61,398 nucleotides of DNA from UBA3495 sp964629875 (lineage in GTDB: Bacteria > Chloroflexota > Dehalococcoidia > Lucifugimonadales > UBA3495). The stretch is from NCBI GenBank assembly GCA_964629875.1, contig CAZVRK010000013.1:1-61398 (forward strand), given 5' to 3'. Below are positions 44,038 to 52,716 of this stretch, in pieces. How positions within the stretch are numbered: position 1 is the first letter of the stretch; the number at the start of each line of letters is the position of its first letter. The position numbers were made by a program, and so were the translations under genes. The notes beneath the pieces are model-generated. The model searched no databases, was not told the origin of the DNA, and was given only the letters and a program-made list of their open reading frames with translations.

Positions 44038-44826
44038 TTAAGGATGTAACTTACGTTCATATCCTCTGGGAGTAATCATTCTGTTTTTATGCTGATAGGT
44101 TGTAGAATTACCAATTATGACTGTTGTAAACATATCTACAAACTGTATGCTGCTATCCAACTCTCCTAAAGTCGTTATTAACAACGATTGATTCGGACGG
44201 AAGGCATCCTTTACCAGACCGACAGGTGTCTCCGGAGAACGATCTGACAATAATATTTCCCTAGCCTCTATTAGATGATTTTGGCGAGCCTTACTTCTAG
44301 GATTATATAAGGCTATTACAAAATCTCCTACGGAAGCAGCTTTTATACGCTTGGTTATAATTTCCCAGGGCGTTAACAAATCGCTAAGGCTAATAGCACA
44401 AAAATCCTGCATCAAAGGCGAACCTAGTAACGATGCCGCTGACTGGAGGGCTGATACCCCTGGAATTACTTCTACATCTGGATTTACGCCATCCCAGCCT
44501 TGCTCTGTCAAAATAGTAAATAGTGGGCCTGCCATGCCATATATACCCGCATCCCCCGAAGATACTAGGGCCACACTATGACCTGAGCTAGCCAACTCGA
44601 AGGTACGATTCGCTCGATCCAATTCCTGACCCAATTCCATTGATACTAATGTTTGGTCAGATATCAGGTCACTTATTTGGTCTATATATCCTTTATAACC
44701 AACAATTACATCACAATCACGAATAATATCCACAGCGTTAGGGGTAGTCATCTTAAGATCACCCGGCCCCAATCCTATGAGAGAGATTCGTCCTGTCTTA
44801 CTTACGCTATTTGTCATATATACCAC
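44038..44826 (-). CDS. cbiH: Precorrin-3B C17-methyltransferase
   Basis: Ring-contracting SAM methyltransferase of the corrin pathway (CbiH/CobJ), 262 residues. The glycine-rich N-terminus GRISLIGLGPGDLKMTTPNAV, SSGDAGIYGMAGPLF and IPGVSALQSAASLLGSPLMQDF are hallmarks, and the C-terminal ITPRGYERK is typical. It is the last corrin gene of the operon; 25 bases separate it from cbiG. No C-terminal ferredoxin-like extension is present. Confidence 0.92.
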   Translation of the reverse strand: MVYMTNSVSKTGRISLIGLGPGDLKMTTPNAVDIIRDCDVIVGYKGYIDQISDLISDQTLVSMELGQELDRANRTFELASSGHSVALVSSGDAGIYGMAGPLFTILTEQGWDGVNPDVEVIPGVSALQSAASLLGSPLMQDFCAISLSDLLTPWEIITKRIKAASVGDFVIALYNPRSKARQNHLIEAREILLSDRSPETPVGLVKDAFRPNQSLLITTLGELDSSIQFVDMFTTVIIGNSTTYQHKNRMITPRGYERKLHP

Positions 44827-44851
44827 TCAACCATCCTACAAAAGGAATTCT

Positions 44852-45970
44852 TTAATCATATTTGATACGTGCCGCCGACACGGTAGCACACTCACTTTTA
44901 CGTTTATTCATTACTAGATCATACGAATCGGCTGCTAAAAGTGAAGATGGCTCAGAAACACCCCATACACCTAGAAGACTATGGGCTTTTTCTGATCTAT
45001 CGAGCTGAAAGTCCCAGGAACTATCAGACTCTTTATCGAAAACATTGTTTAGTTCTTCAACACTGTAACTGTACAAAGGAACCCCATACTTTTCAGATAA
45101 CTCGAGTAATCCCGGTTCATCTTGTTTAATCTCAGCTGTAGCAAAAGCTGCGATGCTTAACAAAGAAAGTCCAGCTTCCCCAAAAGAGTTGGTTAACAAC
45201 TCATTCAATTTATCTACAGGAACTCCTCTCCTGCATCCCATTCCTACAACCAACGACTTGGGATGATATACAACAGTACTCTTCCCGTGTTGTAAAGCCG
45301 AACCGAACGCCAATTCCACGTCCAGATCACTTATGATTAACCTAAGATCTACACTGGCAGAAAATAAATCACCCAGATCATCGTATCGGCTGACGACATT
45401 AGCCAACGATTCTAGCCCCACAAGCCAATCCCTCTGTCCGGAATTCTGGTAAACACCAATACTTCCGCCATTTATGATCATAGCGCTTGCCCTAGTAATT
45501 GTAAGCGAATCACTGGTTAGGACCCAGCCCAATTCTTTTCCCAGTAAATCTATCGGTATAGTCCCCAGTACGTGAGAAGCGGAGGTAATCACTGGAATAG
45601 AACCCAATACTTCAGAGACTTCTTGCGTAGCCTTATCAGCTCCACCTATATGGCCAGACACAATACTTACGGCAAATTTACCCATCTCATCTACAGAGAT
45701 CACAGCGGGGTCTACCGTCTTGGTTTTAAGATGTGGCGCGATTAATCTGACAGTCGCTCCGACTGGAAGAAACAAAACTATTACGTCATAACCATGAAAT
45801 ATTCTACTTATTATAGGTCTAAGAGGAAGGTCATAACTTATGTAGTTGATAGCATATTCAGAGAATCTGCTATCAACATATAGATCAGCTCGGTCTTCAT
45901 ATGCCTGTTTCAGCCTACTAGCGAGCACAGTTCCATTCTTGGACACGGCTACTATAGCTGTCTTGGACAT
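44852..45970 (-). CDS. cbiG: Cobalt-precorrin-5A hydrolase
   Basis: Opens the delta-lactone and releases acetaldehyde in the anaerobic corrin pathway. The 372-residue protein has the central CbiG motif VSGHIGGADKATQEV and the C-terminal domain start VVGMGCRRGVPVDKLNELL. The N-terminal domain (1-60) and the final stretch ECATVSAARIKYD also fit. Its presence marks the cobalt-early (anaerobic) route. It is spaced 4 bases from cbiF. Confidence 0.92.
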   Translation of the reverse strand: MSKTAIVAVSKNGTVLASRLKQAYEDRADLYVDSRFSEYAINYISYDLPLRPIISRIFHGYDVIVLFLPVGATVRLIAPHLKTKTVDPAVISVDEMGKFAVSIVSGHIGGADKATQEVSEVLGSIPVITSASHVLGTIPIDLLGKELGWVLTSDSLTITRASAMIINGGSIGVYQNSGQRDWLVGLESLANVVSRYDDLGDLFSASVDLRLIISDLDVELAFGSALQHGKSTVVYHPKSLVVGMGCRRGVPVDKLNELLTNSFGEAGLSLLSIAAFATAEIKQDEPGLLELSEKYGVPLYSYSVEELNNVFDKESDSSWDFQLDRSEKAHSLLGVWGVSEPSSLLAADSYDLVMNKRKSECATVSAARIKYD

Positions 45971-45974
45971 TAGC

Positions 45975-46844
45975 CTAAGCTTTTACTGAATCAGCAGACG
46001 TAACAGTTTTATCCTTGTCCTTGGCTAATGACCTATTACGGCGTGAAGCTTTGCGATATAGATGGGTATAAGTCTCCGAATATAAATGGGACGAAGCCAG
46101 TTCCTCTGATCTGGTTGAATCAGGGAGTCTGACATCCGGATTAACCGCCTGACCTACAATAATAACCGCCTGAAGTGTTATTTTAGCCTCTCGGACTTTG
46201 GCAGCTATATCTGCCAAAGTACCCCTGATGATCAATTCCTCTGGCCAGCCCACCCGATATGCTACAGCGATAGGAGTATCTTTGGTATAGCCGGCCGATC
46301 TCAGTTCTCTGACAATTTTTGTCATCCTCGTTACACTCAAGAATATTACTAAAGAGCATCCATGTGAGGCTAAGCTTTTCAAATCTTCACCAGGAGGCAA
46401 AGACACCCGCCCTTCAGCTCTGGTCATGATAATGCTTTGAGATATTTCCGGGACCGTTAACTCTGCTTTTAACACAGCGGCTGCCGCAAATGCTGAACTA
46501 ACCCCTGGAATTATTTCATAATCAATATCTTCGGATTCGAGAATCCTCATTTGCTCCAGTATTGCTCCGTAAATCGACGGATCGCCGCTCTGTACTCTGG
46601 CTACGGTTTTCCCTTCGGAAACCGCCTTAAGAGTAACCTCCATAATTTGAGGCAGAGTCATCGTCTTACTGCCGTAGACTTCTGCATTATCATTCGCGTA
46701 AGATACTACTTCTTCCGGAACCAAAGAATTAGCATATATAACTACATCAGACTCTTCAATGATTCTTTTTGCTTTGAGAGTCAGTAATTCTGGATCGCCC
46801 GGGCCCCCACCTACAAAGTATACTTTCCCATTTGTCTTATTCAT
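45975..46844 (-). CDS. cbiF: Cobalt-precorrin-4 C11-methyltransferase
   Basis: SAM methyltransferase (CbiF/CobM), 289 residues. Signature stretches: VYFVGGGPGDPELLTLKAKRII, ARVQSGDPSIYGAILEQM, YEIIPGVSSAFAAAA and PVAYRVGWPEE-like (IAVAYRVGWPEELI). The C-terminal 40 residues are basic and longer than usual (YRKASRRNRSLAKDKDKT) and probably disordered. It is in the middle of the operon with 4-6 base gaps on both sides. Confidence 0.93.
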   Translation of the reverse strand: MNKTNGKVYFVGGGPGDPELLTLKAKRIIEESDVVIYANSLVPEEVVSYANDNAEVYGSKTMTLPQIMEVTLKAVSEGKTVARVQSGDPSIYGAILEQMRILESEDIDYEIIPGVSSAFAAAAVLKAELTVPEISQSIIMTRAEGRVSLPPGEDLKSLASHGCSLVIFLSVTRMTKIVRELRSAGYTKDTPIAVAYRVGWPEELIIRGTLADIAAKVREAKITLQAVIIVGQAVNPDVRLPDSTRSEELASSHLYSETYTHLYRKASRRNRSLAKDKDKTVTSADSVKA

Positions 46845-46850
46845 AAATAT

Positions 46851-47555
46851 TCACTTCCTGATTATCAATAATGAAAAATAATCTAGATCCTCACCAGATA
46901 ATTGGTTAAGATCTCTTACGACTTCTTCTCTACTAGTGGATGCTCTTCTTACATAAATCCCTTTACCAGCCAACCCGAGTTGTTCTAAATTCGCTAATGC
47001 CTGTAAAAGGGTCCGATTTACTTTCATTAGAACTATAGTATCGTAATTAGCTATCGCCTCACTCAAATCATCAATACCATACACCGCAGGTAGTATAGCC
47101 AAACGCTGACCATGAGTCACTAATGGGACACTAGCGCTCGCCGCCGCCGCCATCACTGACGAAACACCTGGAACTATCTCTACGGCAAGATCTGGGTGGT
47201 TGTTTTTCAAACTCTCCAGTACATATGAGAAAGTACTGTAAATCATTGGGTCCCCTTCAGTTATAAAAGCCACATCAGTACCGTTTTCCAGCATGACGGC
47301 AATCTCTTCGGCAGCTCCAACCCAAGCTGATAGAGCTCCTGACTCATCATCCGTAGGAAATTCAACTCGCATTATCTCTTGGCGAGTCTCATCTATGAAC
47401 CCTTTTGCGATAGTGTATGCAAAACTCTCAGAGCTTGTCTCTGATTGAGGCATACATATCACCGAAACATCTTTCAATACCCGCTGGGCTTTTATGGTCA
47501 GCAGTTCCGGATCTCCTGGACCGACGCCTACACCGTACAGTGTGCCTTTACTCAC
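46851..47555 (-). CDS. cbiL: Precorrin-2/cobalt-precorrin-2 C20-methyltransferase
   Basis: First corrin-committed methylation at C20 (CbiL/CobI), 234 residues. GTLYGVGVGPGDPELLTIKAQRVL at the N-terminus, FITEGDPMIYSTFSYVLE and EIVPGVSSVMAAAASA identify the family. It is 11 bases from cbiT upstream. With CbiX, CbiF, CbiH, CbiD and CbiT it covers most of the methylation steps. Confidence 0.93.
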   Translation of the reverse strand: MSKGTLYGVGVGPGDPELLTIKAQRVLKDVSVICMPQSETSSESFAYTIAKGFIDETRQEIMRVEFPTDDESGALSAWVGAAEEIAVMLENGTDVAFITEGDPMIYSTFSYVLESLKNNHPDLAVEIVPGVSSVMAAAASASVPLVTHGQRLAILPAVYGIDDLSEAIANYDTIVLMKVNRTLLQALANLEQLGLAGKGIYVRRASTSREEVVRDLNQLSGEDLDYFSLLIIRK

Positions 47556-47566
47556 AAATCATCCCC

Positions 47567-48175
47567 CTAGTCTAAAGTCCCCGTCACAATGAATACAGGA
47601 TTCAGTGCTTGCAATCTTAGTTCCCCTCCGACCATCTCTTTTGATCTGGACGCATTAATCATCACCAATTCGCTAGAAAATCCCAAATCCTTCATATCGT
47701 CATAAACTTTTTGTGTACGATCCAATAAAGCCAAATTTACAACGATCCGACCACCATGTTTTATTCTAGCCCTCGAAACTTCTAAAATACTTTTCAAGTT
47801 ACCACCGCTTCCACCAACAAATATGGAGTCTGGATCCTCAAGATCGTATAAAACTTTTGGAGCTTCACCCTGTACAATCTCCACGTTACCCGATCCATAA
47901 TTATCGACATTATTTCTTAGTAGATCTATGCTCTTAATATCTTTCTCTATTGCGTAGACAACGCCTGCGGCCGAAATATGACTAGACTCTATAGCAACTG
48001 ACCCAGATCCTGAACCTATATCCCACAGGACACTATCAGATCTTAACCCTAAACTATGAATACTAACTGCGCGTACTTCCTTTTTAGTAATCTGACCAAC
48101 CAGTGGAGTCCGTTGTTCGAAAACTTCGTCTGGCAATCCATAACGCATATGTGCATTATTAACCACTGGAGTCAC
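47567..48175 (-). CDS. cbiT: Cobalt-precorrin-6B/7 methyltransferase CbiT
   Basis: Methylates C15 and decarboxylates the ring C acetate. The 202-residue protein contains the Rossmann methyltransferase core: GLPDEVFEQRTPLVGQITKKEVRA at the N-terminus is CbiT-like, followed by LWDIGSGSGSVAIESSHI as motif I and SIFVGGSGGNLKSIL. It is CbiT alone, not the CobL fusion, and no cbiE lies in the window. The start abuts cbiD without gap. Confidence 0.92.
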   Translation of the reverse strand: MTPVVNNAHMRYGLPDEVFEQRTPLVGQITKKEVRAVSIHSLGLRSDSVLWDIGSGSGSVAIESSHISAAGVVYAIEKDIKSIDLLRNNVDNYGSGNVEIVQGEAPKVLYDLEDPDSIFVGGSGGNLKSILEVSRARIKHGGRIVVNLALLDRTQKVYDDMKDLGFSSELVMINASRSKEMVGGELRLQALNPVFIVTGTLD

Positions 48176-49366
48176 TCAGTTCTTTCTATCTAGATGTGGT
48201 ATACCCTCTAACGAGGTAGATGCGCTCGCAAGAAGAGTCCCATCAAAATCGAAGCACATCGCATCCACAATTAAGTCACCCGATTCATTCCCTAGTAGCT
48301 TGTGACTTTCTTCGCACACCATTTGACACATGACAGGAAACACATTCATCAAGTCATTTTCTTGCGCAATTTCTTGAAAATGCCTCGCGCTACTAGCTTC
48401 TTTTATTTCTTGCTGCACTGCTGCAGACGCTCCACAATCTGACGCTAGAGTCGCTAGAAATTCAGTATCGACACGATTCCCCGCAACATGAGTTACAAAG
48501 TAACCCATAGCCATTTTTGAAAACTTCCCTACCATACCCACGTGTGTTGCCCTTTTAACATTACGCATAGTACATCTTTTAAGAGCAGGGCCACTAAATA
48601 TTCCGGCTTCTATATAAGCCATATCAGGCAAACTCAGTAGCGGTTTAGAAAATTCTTCGCTGCGAGTTCCTGTGGATAATACCAAATGAGATAATCCGTT
48701 AGTAGCAGCTACATCTATCGCTAAATGCACACTGGCTCTCCAAGAAGCAGTGGAGAAGGGTTGCACAACACCTGTACTTCCAAGAATGGATATCCCGCCC
48801 AAAACCCCCAGTCTAGAGTTAGTTGTTTTTAGTGCTATTTCTTCTCCTCCGGGAACCGATATTTCCACTATGAAACCCGTCTGAGGATCAAAACCTTGGC
48901 TTACGGCTGCCTGCTGAATAGATTCAGAAATCATCCTTCGAGGCACTCTGGTAACCGCCGGTTCTCCTACATCTATCCCAGTCCCGGGACGTGTCACAAG
49001 CCCTACGCCTTCCCCTCTAGTAATAGTGACACCACTACCATTGTTGTCGCGTGACACTTTGACACATATCTCCGCTCCATGAGTAGCGTCAGGATCGTCT
49101 CCTCCGTCCTTTATTACGGAACAAAGGACATGTTCTGAATCAATTATTTCGTATCGGTGAATGGTTAATTCAGCAGATTGGCCAATAGGTAAATCAATCA
49201 GAACGGTTGGTATCTCCTGACCTGATAACAGTCTGATCACAGCGGCCTTAGCAGCAGCAGCAGCAGTGGAACCCGTAGTATAACCAGTCCGTAAATTACG
49301 CGGCCCCACAGTCTGTTTACTGTAATCGCTCTCCTCTGATTTGTTGTACATATTTCGATTAGTCAT
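48176..49366 (-). CDS. cbiD: Cobalt-precorrin-5B C1-methyltransferase
   Basis: Methylates C1 of the corrin ring in the anaerobic pathway. The 396-residue protein has the signature RTGYTTGSTAAAAAKAAV, VIKDGGDDPDATHGAEI, GEGVGLVTRPG and GGISILGSTGVVQPFS. These are unmistakable CbiD motifs. cbiD together with cbiG marks the oxygen-independent route. It ends directly against cbiT. Confidence 0.95.
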   Translation of the reverse strand: MTNRNMYNKSEESDYSKQTVGPRNLRTGYTTGSTAAAAAKAAVIRLLSGQEIPTVLIDLPIGQSAELTIHRYEIIDSEHVLCSVIKDGGDDPDATHGAEICVKVSRDNNGSGVTITRGEGVGLVTRPGTGIDVGEPAVTRVPRRMISESIQQAAVSQGFDPQTGFIVEISVPGGEEIALKTTNSRLGVLGGISILGSTGVVQPFSTASWRASVHLAIDVAATNGLSHLVLSTGTRSEEFSKPLLSLPDMAYIEAGIFSGPALKRCTMRNVKRATHVGMVGKFSKMAMGYFVTHVAGNRVDTEFLATLASDCGASAAVQQEIKEASSARHFQEIAQENDLMNVFPVMCQMVCEESHKLLGNESGDLIVDAMCFDFDGTLLASASTSLEGIPHLDRKN

Positions 49367-49395
49367 ATTCGAATACTCTAGTTCTTATCTTATCA

Positions 49396-50286
49396 CTAAT
49401 AATTATTCCAAATAGTTCTTATCCGTTCCGCTGCGACCTGAACTATACGTTCATCCACTCCAAGCGGAGGGGCGATAATCATGGGGATATGCTTGTACAA
49501 TTCTTGTAATTCCGATATTCCCCCAACTATATTTCGCTGCAAAATTAAACCAGGGAAGAATACATACGGTATACAAACAATAGCTTGTACACCTCGTGTC
49601 TTGACCAGTGCCTCAACCGCGTATTCCATGGTGGGATCCCCATAGTGCGATTGAGCAACTTCAACTGCATATCCGGTCCCAAGCCTTTTTTCTACCACGT
49701 CACCAAGTTCTTGAAGCCAAAGACATGAATCGTATTCGCTCTTCGTACCAGCCTTCACCAATAGGACACCGACCGTCCCACCATTTAATTCAGGAATATC
49801 TTCTTGCATCTCAAATAGTCTATCGTAAACCACATCAGCTAATCTGGCATCATACCCAAGCCCTTGAGCTAAACGTATTTCCAAATCAGGTGCCTTAGCC
49901 TTAAGTTCTTCCAAGACTTCATCCATCTCTTCAGTTGCATGTTTCCCGTTCCCAAGCAAATATGGCATAACTACTGCCTTCCTGATTCCTCTATCTACCA
50001 ACATTTGAATAGCCTGATCAGGATGAGGTTCTATAAACTCTAGACACGACAAAACCACTTCTGAATTCTCAGACCCTAAGAGGTTCTGCAAAGTTGCGGC
50101 AGCGCCTTTAAGGCCAACAGGAGTACTTGGACAGTCTCTACACCATCTTGGAGAAGTGTCCGTACGATCCCACGCACAGGAACATTCAGATTTGCTAGTT
50201 CCTCGCTGACTTCCATGGCAGAGAAGCACTATTCCCAATTTGTCTTCTGTCGATTTCATATCTACGTTTTTATCGAGTTCATCCAC
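49396..50286 (-). CDS. cbiX: Sirohydrochlorin cobaltochelatase CbiX with Cys-rich insertion
   Basis: Inserts cobalt into sirohydrochlorin, the first step of the cobalt-early pathway. The 296-residue protein has a CbiX/CbiK fold with the metal-ligand motif GIVLLCHGSQRG (His24) and MPYLLGNGKHATEEMDE in the second site. Residues 34-56 are an insertion with four cysteines in a C-x-C-x11-C-x2-C arrangement (Cys35, 37, 49, 52) right after the first active-site motif. That could bind an iron-sulfur cluster or zinc. Two CbiX-like halves are present. It follows cbiC by 25 bases. Confidence 0.88.
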   Translation of the reverse strand: MDELDKNVDMKSTEDKLGIVLLCHGSQRGTSKSECSCAWDRTDTSPRWCRDCPSTPVGLKGAAATLQNLLGSENSEVVLSCLEFIEPHPDQAIQMLVDRGIRKAVVMPYLLGNGKHATEEMDEVLEELKAKAPDLEIRLAQGLGYDARLADVVYDRLFEMQEDIPELNGGTVGVLLVKAGTKSEYDSCLWLQELGDVVEKRLGTGYAVEVAQSHYGDPTMEYAVEALVKTRGVQAIVCIPYVFFPGLILQRNIVGGISELQELYKHIPMIIAPPLGVDERIVQVAAERIRTIWNNY

Positions 50287-50311
50287 TATTAAAAATGCTC
50301 TCCTAGATTAT

Positions 50312-50944
50312 TTATAGCAGGTCAAGCAATCCGTTTACAGTAGCAGCAGCAGCAGAACTACCGCCACGGTTACCCAAAATAGTTATAAAAGGTAAATCTC
50401 TTTTAGCAAGTTCATCTTTCGATTCCGCACACGCTACGAATCCAACCGGCATGCCAATTATCAACGCAGGTTTAACTTTCCCCTCATCTATTAAGTCCAG
50501 TAATGCTAAAAGAGCTGTAGGAGCATTACCAATAGCAACTATAGACCCGTCAATACTCCCTGACATTTCTCGGATAGCAGCCACCGATCTAGTCGTACCT
50601 TCTCTCTTTGCACGTTCTGAAACCTCTGGAGTATCAATCTCACATCTGGTCTGGACATTGCTCCGAGATAAATGAGATTTAGATATGCCAACTTGCACCA
50701 TTCGCACATCAGTCAGAACAGATTTAGAATTTCGGAGAGAAAGAAGCCCACTCTCAATAGCCTCGTGGCTAAACCTGACTGAAGAGGCTATAACTGGATC
50801 ACCTTCGGCTCTCACTATCCTAAACAGAATATATTTTTCATGGTCATTCAAATCTTTGGGATAAACTAAGCTTTCCTCCACCATCTCCAAGCTCGTACGA
50901 TCTATTTCGTCAGGGAGCAGAGCTAATCTTTCAACTAATGACAT
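50312..50944 (-). CDS. cbiC: Precorrin-8X methylmutase
   Basis: Moves the C11 methyl to C12 to give hydrogenobyrinic/cobyrinic acid. The 210-residue protein shows VRAEGDPVIASSVRF, DVRMVQVGISKSHL, AIGNAPTALLALLDLI and PALIIGMPVGFVACAESKDEL with ILGNRGGSSAAAATVNGL near the end. The expected catalytic His is not obvious in the usual place (GISKSHLSRSNVQTRCEI), but one His is there. It is the first gene of the operon, behind a cobalamin riboswitch and terminator hairpin. Confidence 0.93.
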   Translation of the reverse strand: MSLVERLALLPDEIDRTSLEMVEESLVYPKDLNDHEKYILFRIVRAEGDPVIASSVRFSHEAIESGLLSLRNSKSVLTDVRMVQVGISKSHLSRSNVQTRCEIDTPEVSERAKREGTTRSVAAIREMSGSIDGSIVAIGNAPTALLALLDLIDEGKVKPALIIGMPVGFVACAESKDELAKRDLPFITILGNRGGSSAAAATVNGLLDLL

Positions 50945-50982
50945 ATAGTTTCTTCCTAGAACAAACTGTTTTCAATTAAATA

Positions 50983-51012
50983 CCCCCCCTGACAGTACGC
51001 GATCAGGGGGGG
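50983..51012 (-). terminator. Attenuator hairpin between riboswitch and cbiC
   Basis: CCCCCCCTGA and TCAGGGGGGG are perfect 10-bp arms (50983-50992 and 51003-51012). On the minus strand TATTTAATT follows the stem. Placed between the cobalamin riboswitch and cbiC, it probably ends transcription when B12 is bound. Confidence 0.7.
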
Positions 51013-51099
51013 TCAACTTACATCACGGGTCTCTATTAAGAATACTACCGTAGATATTAAATCGGTGTCCCTGTTAGCGCAGGGTTGGAACCTTTCTCC

Positions 51100-51240
51100 C
51101 TCGGCGGGTCTCCTGACTCACGGATCTTAGCTTACCGATGCCTTCCCACTCTTACGACGCAGTGGCTTCAGTTCGGTTTACTCCCCGCACACAGTGGCGC
51201 AACCGCGACGGATTTACACCGTCTTCCCCATTAAATCCTA
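51100..51240 (-). promoter_or_regulatory. Cobalamin riboswitch
   Basis: Minus strand. The sequence contains the class signatures in order: GGGGAAGACGGTGTAAATCC, then GCGCCACTGT, AGCCACTG followed by GGGAAGGC, and the B12 box GTCAGGAGACCCGCC (about 51118-51104). This matches the AdoCbl/B12 riboswitch aptamer. The downstream stem CCCTGCGCTAACAGGG may take part in kissing-loop or switching interactions. It leads the cbiC operon on the same strand; together with the terminator hairpin it indicates transcriptional attenuation by cobalamin. Ends are approximate. Confidence 0.93.
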
Positions 51241-51361
51241 GGATTCCCTTAGGAGATATCTATATTTTTTGTTCTCACTATTAATAGTAAATACTATGTA
51301 ACCTTACCCGGTAATATAGACCAGCCCTATAATGATGTCAATAAACTACTCTCACACTGTT

Positions 51362-51390
51362 TTGACCAACGCTTCATAGGCTCATATAAT
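51362..51390 (+). promoter_or_regulatory. Promoter for aroA
   Basis: TTGACC (51362-51367) and TATAAT (51385-51390) are exactly 17 bp apart, one mismatch from the sigma70 consensus. Predicted initiation is about 20 bases ahead of the aroA ATG, and it faces away from the riboswitch. Confidence 0.75.
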
Positions 51391-51417
51391 CGAGCCATCA
51401 CATATGGACTAGCTATT

Positions 51418-52698
51418 ATGGAAAAACTCGTTCTTGAACCTATACAAAATATTTCAGGAGAGGTGCATCTCCCAGGTTCCAAAAGCTTGTCAAACAGGCT
51501 TCTCCTATTGTCAGCAATATCAAAAGGGCAAACCGAGGTATATAACATCTTAGATAGTGACGATACTAGTTATATGCTAAATGCCTTAAATTCATTAGGA
51601 ATCAAATACGAGATATCTGACGATAAGACCACATGCCTTATAGAAGGAGTTGGAGGCCCTTTCTCTGTACCAGAGACGGACCTCTACTTAGGAAATGCAG
51701 GAACAGCAGTACGCCCATTATGTGCAGTTTTATGTTCTGGCATCGGAAACCATATAATACGTGGCGATCAGCGCATGTACGAACGACCCATAAAGGATTT
51801 AGTTGACGCCCTTAGACAACTGGGCTCCACTATTGAATATTTAGGCAACGATGGTTTTCCACCGCTTAGAATTAATGCTCATGGTATCAAAGGTGGTCAA
51901 GTTGATATAAAAGGTAATATTTCAAGCCAGTACCTAACCGCCATGCTATTGACTTCTCCATTATCTCAATCACCTATTCAAATCAATGTTATAGGCGAAC
52001 TTGTTTCTAAACCTTATATCGATATGACTCTATCAGTAATGAAAAAATTTGGAGTCAATGTAGTGAATGATAACTATCAATCATTTGTCATATCAGGTTC
52101 TGAGCAATACATATCGCCAAAAACTGTTTTAGTAGAAGGTGACGCTTCTTCAGCAAGTTATTTCATGGCTGCCGCGGCTATCGGAGGAGGACCAATACGG
52201 CTACGCGGGATAGGATCAGAAAGCATCCAAGGAGATGTACAAGTTACTGAAGTCTTGAATCAAATGGGTGCTAAAGTCACTATGGGAACAGACTGGGTAG
52301 AAGTAGAGCGGAATACTTTGTCAGGGGTAGATTTAGATCTAAACCACATACCAGATGCCGCTATGACTATAGCCACCACTGCCCTATTCGCAGATGGACC
52401 AACCACAATAAGAAATATAGGTAACTGGAGGGTTAAAGAAACAGATCGTTTATCGGCAATGGCGACAGAATTGCGGAAAGTAGGAGCCGAAGTAATAGAA
52501 GGGCAAGACTACTTGAAAATCACACCTCCCCCAAAAATCCTGCCAGCTACAATCGACACGTACAACGATCATAGAATGGCGATGTGTTTTTCGTTGGCCG
52601 CCCTAGGAGATGCGCCGATAACTATCAATGACCCAGGGTGTGTATCAAAAACTTTCCCAGAATATTTTGATCTGTTCTCGAGCCTTTGCTCTCTATAA
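51418..52698 (+). CDS. aroA: 5-enolpyruvylshikimate-3-phosphate synthase
   Basis: Joins PEP and shikimate 3-phosphate in chorismate synthesis. The 426-residue protein has the class I pattern: LPGSKSLSNRLLLL, the LGNAGTAVRPL loop that contacts PEP, GDASSASYF and RVKETDRLSAMATELRK. The class I glyphosate-site residues Gly and Pro are kept. It is a single gene, convergent with leuS with about 20 bases between. Transcription from the strong promoter just upstream. Confidence 0.95.
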   Translation: MEKLVLEPIQNISGEVHLPGSKSLSNRLLLLSAISKGQTEVYNILDSDDTSYMLNALNSLGIKYEISDDKTTCLIEGVGGPFSVPETDLYLGNAGTAVRPLCAVLCSGIGNHIIRGDQRMYERPIKDLVDALRQLGSTIEYLGNDGFPPLRINAHGIKGGQVDIKGNISSQYLTAMLLTSPLSQSPIQINVIGELVSKPYIDMTLSVMKKFGVNVVNDNYQSFVISGSEQYISPKTVLVEGDASSASYFMAAAAIGGGPIRLRGIGSESIQGDVQVTEVLNQMGAKVTMGTDWVEVERNTLSGVDLDLNHIPDAAMTIATTALFADGPTTIRNIGNWRVKETDRLSAMATELRKVGAEVIEGQDYLKITPPPKILPATIDTYNDHRMAMCFSLAALGDAPITINDPGCVSKTFPEYFDLFSSLCSL

Positions 52699-52716
52699 AA
52701 GCCAATGTTTCCTATT

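Noticed and set aside
49249..49266. Repetitive CAG-rich stretch in cbiD
   Set aside because: It encodes the conserved Ala run of the CbiD motif, not a tandem repeat element.
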